The translations under genes were made by a program, and so were the position numbers. 64,000 bases of DNA. Source: Fragilaria crotonensis (taxonomy: Eukaryota; Bacillariophyta; Fragilariophyceae; Fragilariales; Fragilariaceae). The notes beneath the pieces were generated by a model. That model worked only from the letters and a program-made list of their open reading frames with translations. It did no database searches and had not been told where the DNA came from. Positions 23,780 through 34,330 of this stretch are shown here, one piece after another (position 1 is the stretch's first letter; each line of letters begins with the position of its first letter). The stretch is from NCBI GenBank assembly GCA_022925895.1, contig JAKSYS010000090.1, positions 1-64,000 of the forward strand. Direction: 5' to 3'.

Positions 23780-24890
23780 AATCATTTTGACCTTTCCCGA
23801 AATCTGGAGTTAACGGTATCTAGCTATGAAGGCGTACAAAGTGCTAGGGTATGCCTGGACCAAGTCCTGCGCGTCCATTATGGTAAATGATAACAACCAT
23901 TATTGCTCTACTAAAAATCAGCACACTATCATTGTAATTGGGGGGGGGGGTATATTGTATACTATAGCTGACAACAGCTATTTTTTATTTTCTGCATATA
24001 GCTAATAGGTGCAATAGCAATTTCCCTTTTTAGTGTATGTATGGTACGCCTGATGTTTATGTTTCATCGGACACCTGGCTACTAGTACCCATTGGTTGAT
24101 TGCGACGTAGATACGGTTGTAGTGCGTTACTCGTACAATCGTACTCCGATTATACTCACTTTCGATACCACTTAAAATTTAAAATACCACCCCGTGTAAA
24201 GTGTCGTGAGTTTTAAAATTAAGACCTCATGCGTAACGGAGTACATGTGCAACAATGTACTGGTAATCGTGTCTAAGCAAAAAATATTAATTCAGCCCCT
24301 GAAGTGATTTCAAATTTCAATGTTATTTGTGCAGGATCAAATGAGCCCTTGATCTGCCCTGGAAGATGTGTCAGGTTAATCAAGGCGAACGGAAGTCACT
24401 CAATTAGATGGAGTGAAACAATCTTCAATAGTCTCTTGTCATTCTTGGGAAATACTACGCAGTACTCGTACTTGTACTCCGAGTACAGATCAACGTACTA
24501 GGGTATCAGGTCCTGGAGTTGATATGACGGGCGACAGTACCAGTTCTGTGTACCTGTGTGGTGGAAGTAGTCTGTACACAAGTAAGTAAGGTACTTGTAC
24601 TTGTACTACAGTATGAACATAGCTTTCTTACCATTCCCTCCGTACTCGAATCTCGGAAATCATTCTCGCAGTATACGGACGGTACATACACCAATAGATA
24701 ACACAAAAGTCATGATGACTCTACAGCGATGTTCGGTAATCGGACCCTTCTCTTCGAACACAAAACCCGTTCTCTGTGCCTTCCTCTCTCGTCACCGTTC
24801 GATTTTTGTATTTCATACATGCAGTACTACAAGTTGGGAGGTCACCGCAGTCACAAAGTTGTCGTAGACGAATCAAGGCTAAGAATATGC
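23780..24890. other. Intergenic between copies B and C
   Basis: A G10 run at 23941-23950 is followed by AT-rich sequence and GTAC-rich stretches at 24060-24270 and 24460-24620. No gene recognised. Confidence 0.5.
24828..24890 (+). repeat. 5' flank shared by cysteine-rich copies C and D
   Basis: The block CAAGTTGGGAGGTCACCGCA onwards, through GACGAATCAAGGCTAAGAAT just before the ATG, is nearly identical to 30382-30451 upstream of copy D. It shows that the promoter/5' UTR was duplicated along with the gene. Copies A and B lack it. Confidence 0.8.
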
Positions 24891-26113
24891 ATGATGAGAC
24901 TCCTCACTCTATGTCTTGCATTTGTCGCCGTCCATGGCAATGATGGAACTTTATCTGGAGCGCCTTCGAGCACAGTTCAGAACACACCCTCGGTTTCCTT
25001 TCTCCCAGCCTCGGATTCGCCCGCATCTCCAGAACAAGACATCCCAACAACACCAACGACATCGCCAATTACCTCGTTTTCTCCAAGCACGACAAGTGGC
25101 TTTCAAGATCTGAAACCCAATTGCGGAGATTGTTTTTGGTAAGCCTTGTTTGGTGTGTCATATGAACTCACTCGTGCGATGGACCATTCTTACGCTTCGA
25201 TGTTTTTCTCTCACCATCCGATTACAGTATTCCCGATCCGGATTGCCTAGCGCCACAGCTGGGCTTGTCGGACAGCTTCTCAGACTATGTTTCAAGTCTA
25301 TATGCTTCGTTCGTGGCAACCAACTCCATTCCATTGCAGGCGGACGACGGAGGTGATTGTTATCCGTTTGCAGACGTCCTGCAAGGCCTTCTCTCAGCAA
25401 CTGCCTACAACGAGTCATCCTTGCCTCAGTGTACGATGCCAAGTAGTACAGAAGGGTACTGTGCCTTCGTCTTTGAAGATGCCAATGCAAACTTTTCGAA
25501 CTATTCACAGTGTGAGGGACGACGCTACGCCTTGGAAACCTTTGATACGGAGGATGCTGTACCATCCACGGCCTCTATTACGCACAAGGGACAGTGTGGC
25601 GCGTGCAGTTCCGCTCAAGACTTCGCTGCTCGCATCTCGTTGCATGATGAATTTACGAAACTTGCGTTTTCATGTGGAACGATGTACTATACTGGCCGGA
25701 GGTCGTTTACTACTCTCGTCACATGCTTCCGATATGCAGGTTTCACGGAATCTTGTGCAACGCTATGGAGTCACTTGACAGCGACGAGTGGGGAGTTGTG
25801 TGCTGGTGAGTGTCTCGGAGCAAATCCTCAATTCAATGGCGACCCGCCGGAGTGTGCTCTCGAAGAATGCGGTGCATGTGGTATAGAATTTAAGAACGTT
25901 TCTGATGTCCTTGCCGGTCGCGCGCCGTGGAACTCGGGGTTTACAGAGTTCCTCGCTCATCCTTGCAGTAGCTTCTACCCCGTTGTGAATGATCCTTGTC
26001 CTCTTCGACAGGAGGACCGGACCCCAGCGCCTACACCAAAAACCAGTGACGCAACGTCCGGCGGGGCAATGACGGCTGCTTTCTCCATGATATGGCTTCT
26101 AATTCAACTGTAA
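24891..26113 (+). CDS. Secreted cysteine-rich protein, tandem copy C (2 exons)
   Basis: Exon 1 is 24891-25138 (ATG at 24891, alternative at 24894), the intron 25139-25227 (89 nt, GTAAGC...TTACAG), exon 2 is 25228-26113. Spliced length is 1,134 nt, 377 residues, with no break. It has a signal peptide MMRLLTLCLAFVAVHG, a Ser/Pro/Thr spacer and the Cys-rich body with HKGQCGACSSAQD (Gln where other copies have Pro). A PTPAPTPKTSD linker and a hydrophobic tail, AMTAAFSMIWLLIQL, follow. The product is predicted to be on the cell surface or in the wall, by inference from the signal and GPI-like tail. It is closest to copy D, with which it shares its 5' flank. Confidence 0.85.
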
Positions 26114-28673
26114 AATCATCTTGAAGTGTCGCGTAGGCCGAGTAAACGGTACTGTACAGCTCTAGAAAGGTAGTACGCTGTGACCAGGTCCTGAGCGTCC
26201 ACAGAACCTGATTTTTACGTTTTTGCAGATGCCCTCATTCCAATCAATACTCTACGAACACGACGTAGGAAATCATACGTTGTGCCAATTGCCAAGCTTT
26301 GGCAACGGGCAATGCCTTGTGTAAGGCGATGAAAGGACTGAAGTTTAAATTAATTCTATATACTCTTACTCTCTAGTAGGTAGCCTGGAGTCTCGAGCCT
26401 GAACTCGGAGTACTACCTAGTACTTCATCCATCTTGACGCCACATGACAGGACTCCAATTCTTGCTTTGCCATCCCTTCACAAAACTGCCTCCAGCACTG
26501 GCTTGTCCTCCACTGCGGACCACACCGCTTCTTCTGGATTCAATTAAGTAGTACAGATGATGACTGTTCAGCAGGTTTCTCCTTGTAAATGTGGAGAAGC
26601 CGCCGGTCACATCCCCTGAAATCCGTGCTAAGCACACGCCACTCTCATAGTGACTGAGTCCACATCTGAATACAGCTGTTCTTTTCCTCATCAAACTTAA
26701 CTGGTTTTCTCACATATGACAAGTTGAAATGGATTGGAAGGCATATCATGATACTGTGACGAGGCTTTACCATACCCTTGCAAATTAAGTCAACCCCCAG
26801 CCTCCTCTTGATGTCCCGCAGAGACTGCTGATCATTCCAATTTTAATTCACCGGATAGGTTGGCCACTTCTTTATGGCCTTGTTTGAAATTTCTGCGAGG
26901 ATTCCAGACTGCTTTGTTGACATTTCCTCTCCAACGCTTATTCACAAATCCGGTACTACGGCGGCCATTGTTGAAACAGTCACTTTTCTTCACATTGATT
27001 CTCCATGAGCAAAAATTTTGCATGTGTGTAAAAGACAGATGCAAATGTGATTCGATGTGTTCAATACAAAGACTGCCCCTCACAGGAACATGGTTTTGAC
27101 TCTGAATATTTTGCTGTGGCAATTGTTTTGCATCATGCTGAACAGATTGAGTTGAACCTGGAAACATTTTCACAAGCTAAGAATGCTATTACTTTCATAT
27201 AAACAAACTAATTATTAGGGTTGGCTCCGTCCAGTGACCGGTAGGTCATTGGTGAGTACCCCATAATGCTATTACTTTCAGAAGATCATGATTGGAAGAC
27301 AAGACATTCTGTTCCAAATCTGATGTCATGAGAAGCAACATCATAAGGAACTGGTTTCCCTTGCTTTTTGGTCAAGGTATATTGGAGTCAAAAGTGTGGA
27401 GGTCATCACTTGTGATGTGCACAAGATCTTGTCCATCTAGAATTGAGAAGGATATGGCACAACATGGAAAACTGCAATAATGTCCACAAGTCCCAAGAAA
27501 TCTGCTTGCAAAAAATTCATTAAATAAAAGCAACCAAACCTTAAGTAGTGAATGCTGCACAGAAGAAAAAAGACCATAATGAAATCACTCCTTCTATGGC
27601 AATGATGAGGATGATGGCGGCTTCTTTGAAGAACAAGGATGATGAGCATCGATTGCTTGTTCCAAGGCAACACTGCATGGAAGCAAGGAGGACAAGGAGG
27701 TATCACAACCACAACAAATGCATTGCTTGTGGTAGGAAAAGATGAACGCAAGACAAAGGGATGGCTTGATGCGACCACGATGACATCGACAATTTAGACC
27801 ACAACACCCGGCGCCGTCAAGCAGGATTCTTACGACAACAAACAGTTTCTGACAGCAACAAGCACAGTGACTTTGATGGTTTCAACAGCAATCACAACTC
27901 AGGCACTAGCGGTGAAACTGCATTTATATCGAATTATGAAAGAGAAGCAGTTTGAGTGGTTTAAGGACGTGGATGAATAAGTCAATGTTATCAGTGATGC
28001 CTATTAAGCTGCTCCGCCAGGAAATTGTCTCCTAATCCCAAAGTCACTGAAAGACACAGAGTTGGGTCTATCACTGCTGTCAGCATGTGGATTGCTGTTT
28101 GTAGTCAATTTCTCTTGTCAAAGATTGCTGGATGGATTGTTTGTTCTTTCCAGAATTAAGACAAAGCGCATGGCACTGATGGGAGACAGCTAGACAACTG
28201 GTGATGAAATGAAACTGCAGGCACCAACAACAACTAGTCTGTGCTGTATATAGTTGATAACTTACCACCACAAAAGAAGGCCAGGAGTGTCAAGAACTTT
28301 TGGCTGCTGATTCCTCCTTGTTCTGTCCTTAGAGGAGATGAAAAGTTCAACCGGTTGCCAGTGATCAGGTACATAAGAGGTGACAGAAATGATACCATTC
28401 TTGGAACAATGATGGGAACCGTAATTCAGGAAATGGCTCCAACATGCACAGCCATCAGTAATTGTAACAACGCCGGGGAATGTCGTGAATTGACTATGCA
28501 AAAGAACACGAGTCGTAACTGGTGGAAATAGGAACTCCTGAATTATGTTGACAATTTCAGAATGATGGTGTTGAGAAATTGCAACCAATTTGAGGTGAAG
28601 TACTCCATGCAAGTGGATGATTCCAATACATCCAGAGACCGGGAAACAGGCCTTTGGTAATCCAGTTTTTTAG
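26114..28673. other. No gene recognised; relic-like DNA
   Basis: Minus-strand ORFs at 26425-26694 and 26832-27173 (113 codons) and a plus-strand ORF at 28241-28531 look faintly protein-like but match no family I know. A 16-bp direct repeat AATGCTATTACTTTCA occurs at about 27183 and 27264, flanking ~66 bp. Confidence 0.4.
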
Positions 28674-28996
28674 TTACTCTTGGAATGGTGTAATGCTGCA
28701 CATAAGGGTTGTAAATAAAGCAACCCAACTCAATGACAACTATTCCCCAGTTGCTTGTAGGACACATCAAGCTGTCTGCTTCTTTTGGTAAGAAGACGAA
28801 GAGTAGGTCTTGATGCGCATCGGTTAAGGGCGTCACTCTTGGAATGGTGTAGTAATGATGCTCATAAGTGTTGTACTACTAACTAAAGCAACCCAACTCA
28901 ATGACAACTATTCCACAGTTGTAGGATACATCAAGCTGTCTGCTTCTTTTGGTAAGAAAATGAAGAGTAGGTCTTGATGCGCATCGGTTAAGGGCG
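28674..28996. repeat. Tandem direct duplication of ~160 bp
   Basis: Two adjacent units (28674-28832 and 28833-28996) share CTCTTGGAATGGTGTA, AAAGCAACCCAACTCAATGA and GAGTAGGTCTTGATGCGCAT, ending GGTTAAGGGCG, with small indels. Non-coding as far as I can see. Confidence 0.85.
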
Positions 28997-29685
28997 CTAC
29001 GGTTGATGGTGGAAACCAGATTCCTGCTGGTGGTGGGTGGTACATCTTTTACTGGTGCCGGTGACGAGCAGACAGGCAACATCAGCAAAGACAGAGATCT
29101 GCAACGTGAATGTAATTGTTTGCAGAAGTACCATCATGTGTTTATGAAGCGCAGTGTTTGACTCATTGTGGAAGAGTCCGCGATTCAAGTTCTCCGGCGT
29201 GTAACCAAACTTGCTGAGTTCATCCTTCTATCGGAAGCCGATTCTTCCCTGCAAATACTCATTTCTGACACTGCAAATGATAAGCATTGTTGACCTTGGT
29301 CTGGCGAGCTATTAAGCAAACTGGAGTTGAGGTCATGATGACAGGTGCGTTTGCTATTCGTAATGTTGGTGAGTGTTTCTGTTGAGTCCGCGGTAGCGAC
29401 GCTCGTTTGTGAGGATGGCACGTCTTAGTACGTCCACGAAGCTTTGCTTGATTCCAACCCGGCGCAGGTGGAGTCTCTTCTATCGGTACATCAGGCGATT
29501 TCATTAATCGTCAGCATGCACTTGTATCACAAGTAATTACATTGTTGTGTTGGCTACCTTAGGTTCATCTCATGTGGTCGACGTGACACGACGGAGTGGT
29601 GGACAGTGGACAGACGGCACTATCCTTCTTGAATCTTGAATCCTGAATCCTGACCCTTGCCTGTTAATCATCCCGCTTGTAACCT
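28997..29685. other. No gene recognised
   Basis: Short overlapping ORFs only, none with a motif. Confidence 0.45.
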
Positions 29686-30352
29686 TAGAGCATTCTCTAT
29701 GGTGAGGGGGGGTACGACAAAATCTGACCCCCCCCCGGGTATATAATGTACCCTTTGTCAACAAAATAAAAAAGTAGGCATTCTCTATCGTGTACCTATC
29801 TACTAATGGCATACTGGCTAGTTTTATACTGTTATAACTGTCGTAACGTCATCATCTTCGAGTTGTTGAAATGTCGACAAACCAACCAACATTTACCGTC
29901 ATTCTCAACTCCTTGTTTGCCATGGAGATTGAGGACATGGCAAGGAGAAGAAAGGTGATGAGAATGGTGAAAAATGCACAAAATGACAAAGAAAGGTGAA
30001 GAGAAGGGCACTAGCAAGGAGGACAGGAGGGCAAAGAAGTGCAAGGATATGTGTGTTGTTGTACTTGAGTGCGAACACTGTTGTACTGTATGGCAGGTAT
30101 GCATCTTGTTTGTACGAGAAATATATACGATGACCCCGTGGAAAGTGCAATGATCAAATGTACCCCCCCAAATGTACATAGGGTCAGATTTCGAAAATCT
30201 GGCCAGATTTTCGAAATCTGACCCTATGTACATTTGGGGGGTACATTTGTGACCCCCCCAAATGTCAAATATACCCCCCCCATAGAGAATGCTTTTTCCC
30301 AAAAACTCCGAAAAAAAATCAAATGTACCCCATGATAGAGAATGCTCTTAAA
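29686..30352. mobile_element. MITE-like element with terminal inverted repeats
   Basis: The left end reads TTAGAGCATTCTCTATGGTG followed by a G run and TAC. The right end, reverse-complemented, reads TTAAGAGCATTCTCTATCAT then GGGGTAC. Further inverted copies of GCATTCTCTAT occur inside at about 29780 and 30283, so the ends are nested. The interior carries several C7-C9/G7 runs and a large perfect hairpin (listed separately). No transposase; a 156-codon minus ORF inside is a by-product of the repeats. The size (~670 bp) and structure fit a non-autonomous DNA element. A terminal TTA duplication is possible but not certain. Confidence 0.65.
30155..30249. repeat. 95-bp near-perfect palindrome
   Basis: Arms of 48 and 47 nt (30155-30202 and 30203-30249) meet with no loop at GG|CC. 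The only difference I find is a C7 versus G6 run. The arms contain ACATAGGGTCAGATTTCGAA. Transcribed, this would be an almost perfect hairpin. Confidence 0.95.
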
Positions 30353-30451
30353 GGTTGAGCATGTGCCTTCTGGTCATAAATGCAGCACTGCAAGTTGGGA
30401 GGTCACCGCAGTCACAAAGTTGCCATAGACGAATCAAGGCTAAGAATATGA

Positions 30452-31673
30452 ATGATGAGACTCCTCACTCTATATCTTGCCTTTGTCGCCGTCCGTGGCA
30501 ATGGTGGAACTTTATCTGGAGGGCCTCGAGCTTGCTTGAGATTGCACCAACGGTTTCGTTTCTCGCAGTCTCGGATTCGCCCGCATCACCAGACCAAGAA
30601 ATCCAAACGACCCCAACGACATTTCCAATCACCTCGTTTTCCCCAGGCACAACAGGTGGCTTTCAAAATCTTGAACCTAACTGCGGAGATTGTTTTTGGT
30701 AAGCCATGCTTGGTGTGTCACATGAACGCGGCGCTCCTGTGAAAGTCTTACTTAGCGCTTTGGTGTTCTTTCCAATCACTCCGAATACAGTATTCCCGAT
30801 CCGGATTGCCTAGCGCCACAGCCGGGCTTGTCGGACAGCTTCCCAGACTATGTTTCAAGTCTATATGCTTCGTTCGTGGCAACCAACTCCATTCCATTGC
30901 AGACGGACGACGGAGGTGATTGTTATCCGTTTGCGGACTCCCTGCAGGGCCTTATCCCTTCAACCGCCTACAACGAGACATCCTTGCCTCAGTGTCAGAA
31001 ACCAACTAGTACAGACGGGTACTGTGCCTTTGTCTTTGAGGATTCTAATGCAAACTTTTCGAACTATTCACAGTGTGAGGGACGACGCTACGCCATGAAA
31101 ACCTTTGAGACGGAGGATGCTGTTCCCTCCACGGCCTCGATTACCCATAAGGGACCGTGTGGCGTGTGCAGTTCCGCTCAAGACTTAGCGGTTCGCATCT
31201 CATCGCGTGATAGAATGCTCAAACTTGCGTTTTCATGTGGAACAATGTACTATGCTGGCCGGAGGTCGTTTTCTACTCTCGTTAGCTGTTACCGGTACGC
31301 AGGTTTTACGGAACCTTGTGCATCGCTTTGGAGTCACTTGACCGCGACGAGTGGGGAGTTGTGTGCAAACGAGTGTATCGGAGCAAATTCTGAACTCAAT
31401 GGCGACCCGCCGGAATGTGCTCTTGAAGAATGCGGTGCATGTGGTCAACCGTTTCAACAAGATTTTGATGACATTTCTGGTCGTGCTCCATGGAAGTCTG
31501 GATTTACAGAGCCACGAGCTCATTATTGCAGCAGCTTCTACCCGCTTGTGCATGATCCTTGTCCTCTTCGACAGGACCCAACCCCCGCGCCTGTCACTAA
31601 AACTAGCGATACAGCACGCAGCTGGGGAATGTCGGCTGCTTTCACGATGGTATGGCTCCTGTTTCTAGGGTAA
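30452..31673 (+). CDS. Secreted cysteine-rich protein, tandem copy D (2 exons, exon 1 frameshift)
   Basis: Exon 1 is 30452-30698, the intron 30699-30790 (92 nt, GTAAGC...ATACAG), exon 2 is 30791-31673. Exon 1 is 247 nt, one base short of copy C. The loss is in CCTCGAGC (copy C: CCTTCGAGC) near 30524, which shifts the frame between the signal peptide (MMRLLTLYLAFVAVRG) and the Ser/Thr spacer. Exon 2 is intact and ends in a linker and hydrophobic tail (GMSAAFTMVWLLFLG). The gene is therefore either a very recent pseudogene or carries a sequence error. Its upstream flank duplicates that of copy C. Confidence 0.75.
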
Positions 31674-31881
31674 AGGTGCTCTAGAACTGCCCCGCCATCT
31701 GCAGTACCACAACAATTGCTTTTCGTGTCTACTAATGGTAGCCATTAGGTCATACAATTCGATTAGTCTTGACGAAGACCTGCGCATCCACCGCGGCACT
31801 TAAATTTGTGTTATTGGCCGATGCGACTTTCCCCCCTGCGACCTGTGGAATCGATGCCCTTTTTTTCGAGACGCTTTCATT

Positions 31882-33343
31882 TCATGACAGTGCACTCATG
31901 GGCAGAAGTGTACTTATGGGCTTGGGCTGTTGCTGTCGCTTCACTTTGTAATGAGTGAATGCCAAAAATCCCGACACCGAAACGAGGATGCCCAAGGCGC
32001 CAAGGAATGTGATGGGTATGCTGAAAGCTATGGAAGTCACGATAATGGCAAATATCCGGCGAATGCAATTCAGTGCAGCATGATGGACGACGGATATTCT
32101 CGTCAAGACAAAAGTTGAGGCGAGGCTATACAGCGAAGAATGTGAGACATACTTCTAGTGGAGATGCGAGAATTCCACATGCCACTTACTTATAACTCGT
32201 AAAGGCGAAGCCATTCAACAACGATAGACCAAGGAACTCGAGCGACGGTATCGAAAATTGCGACAGCAACCTCCTTGAATCCCAAAAAATGACGGGCGCA
32301 ATCAGCAGAACAATCCCGACCTGCTGCATCCGAAACTGAAGATTCAAATCGTCAACCAATACTTTGCTCCCATGTGGAGTGGCTCGAAACAGCTTCTGAT
32401 GTAACCCACGAAAGGAAAAACACAGATTTGCAATCATGACCGTCACACAACTCCGTATCGAATCGGACAGACTTGCCCCATCCGCCCCTCCAGTACTGGA
32501 ATTGCCCAAAGTCGACAACAGGACACCGGCAACAATCGCCATAAGGGAGGTTCCTTCTTCTACGGACAAAACTTCAATGCCCCACAAAACTGCAGTTGCG
32601 GCACTAGTAATGGGTTCCGCTGCCTTGACCGTTTCGACAAAGGCTGCGGACGCACCCGAAAATGACAAATTGGTACAGGCAAAACCCATGGCGAAGTATA
32701 TGCCCGATAAGACCAAATCGCGAAGGTGCCAACCCCATAAACTTCCGAGTTCAACATGCATATGAGAGACATGACGTGTGAATCAGAAATGCGACTCGTC
32801 ATTGTGAATAGGAACTTACGAATTCAACTTGCTCGGTTGCTGAGTCCGTCGTACCGGGCTGAGCAAGAGTTGCTCAGGCCACGGAGCCAGGCCGGCAGAA
32901 CCGAGGGCTTTGTACTGTAACAATAAGTGTAAGAAATTGGACCCCAAGAATAATTGCTGAAGCGTTAGGTAGAGAGGGGGGACGCCCTCGTTCAGAAGAA
33001 GTTTCGTGGTTCCGATACTGAGGACTCCGAGAAGGTACCACAGTGATACGGCTGTCATGAGGGCAACATAACTCGAAACCTCTCCATGCACGAGCCGGTT
33101 GTACAACTTAGAGACTGGATCTTCGCTGGTTCTGGTCTGAACAACAGTAGGTCGTCTGCGCTTAAGCTTCTGAATCTTCGTTTGTACATTGTTGGCACTG
33201 TCGGCATCAGAGGACGGAAGGGGACTCGATGGCGACATATACGACGGCACATCTTGACCATCCCAACTGCTAGTGAACGACCCTGAACTCTTGGGAGCGG
33301 CACGCTTACTCATATTTTCGGGATTCCTACTTGGGGAGTGCAT
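31882..33343 (-). CDS. SLC35/TPT-family transporter (3 exons)
   Basis: Exon 1 is 33343-32820 (alternative ATG 33310), intron 1 is 32819-32742 (78 nt), exon 2 is 32741-32190, intron 2 is 32189-32126 (64 nt), exon 3 is 32125-31882. Both donors are GTAAGT and both junctions keep phase (TC|T Ser, AA|C Asn). The N-terminal ~85 residues are Ser/Pro-rich and probably cytosolic. About 8-10 hydrophobic helices follow. Family landmarks are WYLLGVLSIGTTKLLLNEG near TM1 and FVETVKAAEPITSAA, which matches the conserved KxxEP block of triose-phosphate/nucleotide-sugar translocators. Exon 3 supplies the last helix pair and the C-terminus. The substrate cannot be told. I see no clear plastid-targeting leader, so a Golgi/ER or outer plastid envelope location is open. 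Confidence 0.85.
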
Positions 33344-34330
33344 TCAAGCCAACAGATCAGATCAGCAATGCGAGGGTCGTGGACGACATCAGGCCGAGAA
33401 TCTACTCTGAATATCTCTTCGATATATATCATAGGTTGTGCCTTCTTCGAGGAAACTACCGCTAGTATGAATAGTAGAACGGTACTTGTACAATGAAAGG
33501 GTTTGATGAATGACGAATGACGACGGCCGACGGAGGAAAGGAACGAGTAGAGAAGGATGATACTCCGGACGCCAAGTAGATGTAAGAAATGATATGTCAT
33601 ACTGGAGCTAATACCGAAAATCTACTAGGAAGGTCATGCAAACGAGAAATTTAGCTGGTGTCCATTTCTTAGGAACCGTCACGTACTTACAGTAACCCCT
33701 GTAACGTAGTAACAAGGTAACAACACCGCACTCCAAAAATACGGTATGGCAAAATCGCAAAAAAAGTTCTCAACGGAAATCCATTGTTTCTGATGGGACC
33801 TACGCAGTATACGACATAACAGGTCTCTGGTCTCTGGTACTTGTAATATCACATTGGTACCTGGTACTCCATGTCATATGTCGTACTTGTACGCCGGAGC
33901 GTATGATAGGACACATCTCACATCTGACATCTGACATGTGCTTTAGCCGAGTACAAGTACCACAGTCGTCATGCCGGTAGTACCTGCTCAGTACCTCGTA
34001 CCAGTACTCCGGCATGCATGTGTCGATTGTCCACGTGGATAGACTCTATATACGCCTAGTATTGTACATGTAGTATCAGTACTTAGTACGTACCCATACA
34101 GACAACATACAGTCAATATTCGATACACTATGGCGTACGAGTATTTGAAGCATGTACAGTGTACAGCATGTACTGTAGTAACATAAAACACAACCCAAAA
34201 CCGAGATTTTATCGATCTAATGTCTCTATACTTTTCTCTCTATTCTTCCAATGACTATGTATGTAATGCATGTGCTCGTGCGTGAGTGAGCGTCAATAGC
34301 ACGCGTGGTCTAAAAACAAAGAGTTGCACC
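33344..34330. other. GTAC-rich intergenic spacer
   Basis: The stretch 33670-34190 contains about 20 GTAC tetramers by hand count (2 expected in random sequence of this length), in words such as GTACCTGGTACTCC and AGTACTTAGTACGTACCC. No gene recognised. Confidence 0.7.

Noticed and set aside
27183-27280. 16-bp direct repeat flanking ~66 bp as a transposon with target duplication
   Set aside because: No inverted ends and only one example; chance or a simple duplication is as likely.
29832-30302. 156-codon minus ORF
   Set aside because: Entirely inside the MITE and read through its palindrome; an artefact of repeat sequence.
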